From Atherix ibis (taxonomy: Eukaryota; Arthropoda; Insecta; Diptera; Athericidae), in contig OY282607.1 in the NCBI GenBank assembly GCA_958298945.1, positions 54,723,020 through 54,787,019 on the forward strand: a DNA stretch of 64,000 bases, read 5' to 3'. Positions within the stretch are counted from its first letter, which is position 1, and every line of letters starts with the position of its first letter. Below, one piece after another: positions 57,005 to 64,000 of the stretch. The notes under the pieces were generated by a model. That model was not told the origin of the DNA. It saw only the letters and a list, made by a program, of their open reading frames with translations, and did no database searches. Both the position numbers and the translations under genes were made by a program.

Positions 57005-60000
57005 ACATCTGGCAATCTAGTGTTATGGAACAATAGGAAATATCATCCTCTTCTGTTCTGACTATTAACCATTAACTTTCTTGGCAATATGATTCGTTTT
57101 TTGTATATTTCACAAAATATTTGAGTTTCTTCAAAATTAATTTTGAATTATTGGAATTTGTATTGTTTAAATATCTACTTTGCATATTTTGTTTTTGTAA
57201 ATTAAAGTTTAAAAAAAAATACTTTTTTTTACTATTCTTAAGATAAACCATGAAAATTTAGGTATATAATATTTTACTATTACTAATTAATCTAATGAGG
57301 TATATATGATTATGATTTTGTGTAAAAATATCTTCGTAAGCCATATGTATATAATGCATTATATTTCTCTTAAATACAATTTTTTTATAGATATTTATGC
57401 ATTTTGTTATTAAAAAATATACCTAAATATATTCTTATTATTTCAATATACTATATTTTTATAATCATCATTATAATAATAATAATAATATCAATATAGT
57501 ATTAATATATTATTAAATTATAAAGCAAAAATTGCTTTATAGTTATTCTTAATATAATTATTTAGAATTATTTTTCGTATTTCAAAATATGTTCTCATAT
57601 CTAAAGTAAAAGATAGTTTCGTTAATGATAATTTATAAATAGTTTTCAATTTTATTTTGTAGCAAATATATTTTATTTCATTTATTTGCCAATAAATATA
57701 ATTTATTCGAAATTGTTTCGTAATATATTAACATTAAATGTATATTTTCTTTTTATAAAAATTTCTTCTACTTGTTTTTTTTTTTAAATATTGACAGCCA
57801 TATAAATTTTTTTTGTGAATGTATTTTAATATTTATTTTTTAATTTAATTTATTATTATCGCATAAATTTGTTTTTTTTAATATCGTTTTAATAAAATGG
57901 AAATTATTTCGAAAATTGAATTTTTAGTTTATCTCAATTAATAAACTGTCAAAAATGATTACATTCACCACACCACCACGAACTGATGAAGTATGTGGTG
58001 AAAATACTTTGTCCAATTAAGAACGACTATTAATAATTGTACTTTTGAAAAACTGTCAACTGTATTTATCGCTAACACAGGTTCTTCCGCATAGTTGCTT
58101 TTGTGTTTGAACATTCCCACCAATAAATTTTACAAAATAATCGGTTTCAAAAGCGGCGATTATGTAATTTTAACGATACAAAATATTATAAAAAATTTCG
58201 GATTTTATATGGTAACAGACTTACATTGTTATTTTAAAATTACTTTTCCGATTCCTTAATTAATAATTAAGTTTTCTTTTCCCTTTTTCTGTTAATGTTT
58301 ATAAAGTGAAAGTATAATAAAATGTTCACAAATTTTACAACAAAAGGTAAAAACATCCTTTGGCATTTCACCTTTAGTTAATGTGTTAACCATAAATAAA
58401 TAAAAAACAAACAAAAAAAAACGATATTCCAAAAAGCATCCAAACAGAAAAATATTAATTATAATTATATATATATAAATCCATGATTCTGTTGATATAA
58501 TTATATGAACTTAGAATTCAAATTTTGTGGAATATTTTCATAAATTAATTCTATTTTTATTAAAATTTTAAACAAAACAAACTTTATAAATTATTTAAAA
58601 ATTAATTTTGTTTTTTTTTATTTTAGTATTTAAATTGTGGCAATATGATTGGCACGCATCGAATCACAAAAATAACTAACTTTTTTATTATAAATAAAAG
58701 TATACTAAATAAACAAATATATTTTAATTACTATCAATGAAACAATAAAAGTGGATTCGTCAGTATATCGATCGATTTGTATAGAAATTATTAATTATTA
58801 TGAAACCTTGGTATGGTAAACCTTGGTATGACATACATTCATTATTAATTGTATAATGTACAAATATGACAGAAGTCATGGTTTCAATAGAGGAATTGCG
58901 TTAAATAATAAACTTTCTGATTATCGGATCGACAAAAAATCAAAAATTACCAGGTTTAAACTGAACCGTTTCAAAGAAAAATTAAATATTATTTTTTTTT
59001 AAATATTTTTAAATTCTCTGAATTTTTTTATACCAAAACTACAAGTCCATTGAATAATGGAGTAAATAAAATATGTTTAGTGATCAACCAAATTTAAAAT
59101 TTATAAAATCTTTAAAAATAATTAAATATAAGAAAAGGATATGAGATATCTTTTAATTAAGAGTTTTATAAGGGTAAAAAAAAATTTCATTTAATTTTTG
59201 AATGATATAAACATTCTATGAATATCTTCTTTTCAATACGTATTTATGATAATAAATGGTTTTTTTTAAATATATTTTTTAACCGATTTTACCCGTACAA
59301 ATTTAATTATCTTAAAAAATCATAATTAAAATTTGTTTATACTTTTGAATTTTTTAACAGAAAATTTTCTGTTTGTTATAATTAAATTATATAACATTTC
59401 TTTTAATTGCAAAAGTAAAAAAAAGTCAATTATTGATAAAATAATGCAACAAAATTTAACGTTAAAAATTATGATAAAACTATAACAAATAAAAAAATAT
59501 TAAATATATTTTTGATATGGGAAAAACGTAAAATAAACATTTCTCATTTTAATACATATTAAAATGTATTCTAATCTATATGTATATATGGCCACGCGAT
59601 TATTTTGTTTCTTATAATTTTTTAAATATTTATTTAATGTGAATTTATTCATATTTTAAGTTCTTCATAAAATGATTTTACGTCTTTTATAATTAGACTT
59701 TTTGATATTAAGAACGTTTATTATCTAATATAAAGCAAAAACAATACATAAAAATTTAGTGCCACTGTTTTATAAAGCTTTTTATTAAGTAAGACCATCA
59801 TCCTAACTAAAATTATTTTCATATGGCTTTGTGCTTCTTAAAATTAATTATAAGTTTATGGAAAATTTTTGTTAATTGTTGCAATTGAACGTTTTTTTGT
59901 TTTTTTTTTAATATATCTTTTAAAGTAAATCAATCCGCTTCAAAAATTCTATAGGAAGCTACGGTATATATAAATTAAATGTCTTAGACTTTTTGATATA

Positions 60001-62480
60001 AAATGTTTCTTTTTTTAGTAATTATAATTAAAGAAAAATTTGATTTTTATTTTGCTCTATTTTTTGTTTTATCAAAATCATTTTATTTTTTTTTAAATTT
60101 TTCATGTAGGCAATTATTATTATTGATGATATTGTTATCATTATATTAAGAAAATGACAAAATATTATAAAGCCGTGATAAATATATTAAAAGCATTCCT
60201 TATTATTATTTTTTTATTTTAATTATTATTATTTTATATAATAATAATTATATAAAATTTTGTTTTTAAACGCACACATCACATAATCTATATTAAAAGT
60301 TAACTTACTTTAACCTAATTTAATTTTTAAGATCATAAAAAATTTTCGTTGTTTAAATTGTATTCTATTTTTTCTTGTTTTATTTGCTGTTTTCTTCTTA
60401 ATGATTTTAATATGATTTTATAAGAGCACATTGGAGAGAAAATATTATAAGGAATTCGATTGGAAAATTAACGATGGAAAATTATTACTTAGCACCTTTA
60501 GTTTCTAGTGTATTATCAATAGTATGCTAATAGTAATACACAGGAAATCAAGGTGCTAGGATTTTAAGCGGTATTTGTATAGTTTTTTTTTTTATAAAAA
60601 CAAACAAACAATTATGAATTTTACTTAAGCTTGACAGTTTGAAGAAAGAAAATGTAATTTTTGTTCAATTTGGCTTTTTATAATTTAAATCAAATTTTAT
60701 AATTTAAAATAAAATTTTCTGTATGTGGAAATTGACTGAGAAAAATACATTTACAATCAAATTGAAAATAATTGATTTCGAAATTTTCTATTTTCCATAA
60801 AAATTATTTGATTCCTACGTGTCATCGTATAATTTTTGTTTAATGTTTCGCGTTTAATAATTATTTCTTTTTAAAAAAAGAAATTTTAAAAAAACCGAAG
60901 ATATTTTCAATATTATTTTTGATGATCTATTAACGATCAAAAAATCTATTACATCGAGTTATTGTTGGTTTATTTTATAACCAACAATATCAGTTGGGAT
61001 AAATCATTTGACAGAAATATTTTCAACAGAAATTTATCAGAAAAAATGTTGGATTGATTTTATATAATTCTCACTATTGAGATACTCAGTCAATCAGAGG
61101 TCCAATAATAAGCAACATGAAAGTACTTTTGAAATGGTATTACCATTGTCAAACAACTGTCAACCGACTGAATTTTGATAATGATATTTTTAAAATTTTA
61201 AATAAGTTAAATTTTTCTTATCGATCGCCACTGACTGAGAAGCATAGTTTATTTAAAGCATCAGTCAATTTAAGTCAATAGAATTCTCGACAAAATGTTA
61301 ATTTCAACACTTAAGGTGCTCCATTAATTTTAATACTAATTTTATTAATTAATGTTCACTCTTTCAATTGCAATTATTTTTACCAAATAAATTTACAAAA
61401 ACAATATCGAATATTTTATTGTATTATTTATAATTTTTGGCTATTTTTAGGAATTTCTTTTATTAAGTTAATATTAGAGACCGACAAATTATATTAAAGC
61501 TAGATTAAATTGCTTACAATTGTTTACTAGTTTAGTAAGAGAAAAAAAACTATTACTTTTAAGTAAAATAGTAACAATGTACTTTGTTTGATTTACTAAA
61601 AACAGAAACAAAATAAACTATATTTAATTAATAATGCTACTTTGCTCTTATTATAATAAATTTACTCGTAGGATATAAAAATACAAAAAGATTTGACTAT
61701 CATTAGAATATACTAAATAAAATTGACTATTAAAAAAAATTGGAACAATAATTAAATGTTATTATTTTTTCGCTTAAAAAAAATTTCCTATATTTTCAAT
61801 TGCATTATTATTAATTTAAAATAAACAATTATTAAAAAGAAAATTATCGACTAATTTATTTAAATTAAATCAGTCTCAGTCTCTAAACACATAAATGTAA
61901 AAAAAATACAATAGAAAAACAAACGTGTACAATTGAACTAATTTTTCAATATTGGTAATTTACTTTGCAGTTATTAGTTTTTATTTTTCTATCGTCAGTC
62001 TTATAATTATTATTAGGATTTTATTATTCAATTATGCTTGTAAAAAAATATTAATTATTCAGTCTTTATGCAAATATAAGACAGTTTTGTCTTCTTTTAA
62101 TTTATTTATCTAAATTTAGTTATCTTTCATCTCCTTCTCCCTATCGTATCTTAATCGATAACAGTCAATTTTTACTAATTTGTACTACTTTTAAGTCTTT
62201 TAATTATCATTTGAGGTATTTATGTTGATGGTTTTAATTAATATACATAGAAACATGTTTCTTTTCATATTAGTTAATTTCAGTTGCTATTATTTCTACT
62301 TAAGAAAATTATTTCTTTTAAATTACTGATTCAAATTATTATATTTGTAGTTCGTTTATATTTTGCTGTGGTATTCTTTTCTTCATCTTTTGTTGTACTC
62401 TCATTAAACATAATATTTTCTAATTAAAAACATTCTCCTTTCCCTTTTTTCTAAGAATTTGGTTAAAAAAATATTTTTTT
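57005..62480. other. Very AT-rich stretch downstream of the wech-like gene
   Basis: No transposon relic or coding motif was recognised in about 5.5 kb, in contrast to the left two thirds of the window. The portion next to 62483 may be 3' untranslated region; no polyadenylation site was chosen because AATAAA-like strings are abundant in this composition. Confidence 0.4.
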
Positions 62481-62482
62481 AA

Positions 62483-64000
62483 TCAATAAATTTGCACGAA
62501 CGTTTTATGTGGATTTGATGTATCCCTTGCATCTGGTGATGTCTCGACCATTACTACAAGACGTCCATTCGGTAGCAGAGCTACATCGCTGGGCCTGTCT
62601 TTTTCATCCAAATTGGACGGCATCAACGGGTTAGTGGAAGGACGAATTTCAACCTAAATAATTTGTAAGAAAATATGAAAGTTTGAATAATATCAGTCTC
62701 ATCAAATACTATAAAGTATCATTCTTTATTAATTTCAATATAGTAAGAAAAAATCAAACCATGCTTACAGCCCACAAATATTCTAATTGTGGTGAGAATA
62801 CAAGAACCCGTTGATTTTTCGAATCAGCTACTACTACACGTCCGTCATCATCACAACATATTCCCGAAGGACGACTAAATTCTTGAACACCAGTACCTTC
62901 ATGACCTTTGGCCGCGAGTATCTGAAATGAAACAATTCGAAAATAATTAGCATTTGACTATTAATAATCATTTTATTGATTTATCACCTTTGTTAAACAT
63001 GAATCGATAAGTAGAAGACGATGATTTTCAAAATCTGACACAATAATATCACCTTGTGGAGTAAAGCAGACACCTCTTGGAGTTGTTAGCCCTTTAAGGG
63101 ATCTACTATGATTAATACCATCGAAGCTAAAGCGTGAAATGAAATGGCCATCCGGATTGAAAAGCTATAAAATATGAGAGGAGGGGCAACATATTAGAAA
63201 AATACAACTTATATAATTACATTTATTCTTATTTTAAGTTTTTTTTAACTGTCTCTTGTAATAACATACTTGAATTCTATGATTCCTTGAATCAGTGACA
63301 AGCATCTCGCCTTTTGAATTCACAGCAACATCCCATGGATATTGAAATTGTCCACAATCCTTACCATAGCTACCAAATTTAAGTACAAATGTACCAGCCA
63401 TTGTAAATACCTAAAAATAATTTTGATGATTATTTACGTGTACAACCAATTTTATAATATTTTATTTGGATATTACCTGTACTCTGTGGTTATCCTTGTC
63501 TACGACAACGATTCTATTCTGGCTGTCAGTACAAATGCCGGCTGGTAAATCGAATTGTCCATTTCCAGAACCTTTATTGCCGAATTTCAATTTAAACGTA
63601 CCGTCCGGGAAGAAGATTTGAATGCGGTTATTGCGGCGATCAGCTACGATGATATTGCCATCTTTGTCAACACATAAGCCCCATGGGCGGCTAACTTGAC
63701 CATCTTCATGGCCGTCAAAAGCGAATGATGTGGTTGGTCCGAGTCCTGGCTTCGCCACTACATGAATCGTACTGCCGGGAATGCATTGTCCAATATTGGG
63801 CACACCAGGAATGGGTGCTAAGGAGTTCGGTGATGTGCTCAAAGCATTTCCAGTTCCCGGAGCTGGTGAGTCCCAACTAGAGTGTGGACGAGCTATTGGA
63901 ACTTGCGGTACATTCCCACGAAGAATTGGTCGCCTTGTCAATATATTCGTAGCGCTCGGCACAATGTGTCCACCACCACTTTGCAATCTTTGATTGACCA
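62483..64000 (-). CDS. wech: Wech-like TRIM-NHL protein, C-terminal NHL domain (five exons, 5' end outside window)
   Basis: Minus-strand exons are 64000-63477 (open at the window edge), 63410-63270, 63164-62988, 62921-62769 and 62653-62483, with consensus GT/AG sites, all phase 0, introns 66 to 115 bp and stop TGA at 62483-62485. About 387 residues are encoded: a Pro/Ser-rich linker, then six NHL repeats forming a beta-propeller, e.g. '[20 protein letters not shown]', '[20 protein letters not shown]', '[20 protein letters not shown]', '[20 protein letters not shown]', '[20 protein letters not shown]' and a last repeat ending VQIY. Repeat wording, especially PWG and SDFENHR in repeat 4, fits the LIN-41/TRIM71 group, whose fly member is wech (dappled), a muscle-attachment adaptor. 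B-box and coiled coil should lie upstream beyond 64000. Brat, mei-P26 and thin are less likely alternatives. No damage is seen. Confidence 0.85.

Noticed and set aside
1..64000. CRISPR arrays, operons, bacterial promoters or tRNA genes
   Set aside because: No direct-repeat/spacer arrays or convincing tRNA cloverleaf were seen, and intron structure and transposon types show this is insect nuclear DNA.

Overview
The window looks like AT-rich, transposon-dense DNA from a higher dipteran fly. The evidence is small introns with fly-like splice sites, a TRIM-NHL gene closest to Drosophila wech, and mauritiana-type and rosa-type (DD41D) mariners. A tephritid is plausible because rosa elements were first described there, but the species is an inference. 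No prokaryotic features are present.

Layout. Bases 1-33140 are a graveyard of transposon relics: minus-strand non-LTR retrotransposon pieces (about 2.1-3.9, 4.1-6.2 and 29-30.9 kb), mariners at 2520-3713, 15.77-16.34, 23.31-23.77 and 29.5-30.3 kb, an internally deleted THAP/P-like transposon (20.5-21.8 kb), and one 5S rRNA-like sequence (19384-19502). Bases 33140-41520 carry hairpins, a complete-length but broken rosa-type mariner (36584-37843), an LTR relic with primer-binding site and gag start (38.4-39.05 kb), and a second THAP/P-like copy (39.2-41.05 kb). At 41521-47536 a mariner is split by an LTR retrotransposon (42332-47097) that has identical 171-bp LTRs, a perfect 5-bp target duplication and an almost complete gag-pol.

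Right after this come three exons that splice in frame and end in a stop (47828-48484), the 3' end of a host gene I do not recognise. Then follow a non-LTR relic (48.8-49.4 kb), about 13 kb of very AT-rich DNA broken only by a decayed piggyBac-type transposon (about 54.86-57.0 kb), and finally five 3' exons of a wech-like TRIM-NHL gene on the minus strand (62483-64000, running off the right edge).

Only the wech-like gene and the 47.8-48.5 kb exons look like host protein-coding genes. Most other coding potential is transposon-derived and broken. Recurrent themes are transposons nested in transposons, lost catalytic residues in mariner transposases, short local tandem duplications, and long hairpins that no recognised feature explains.
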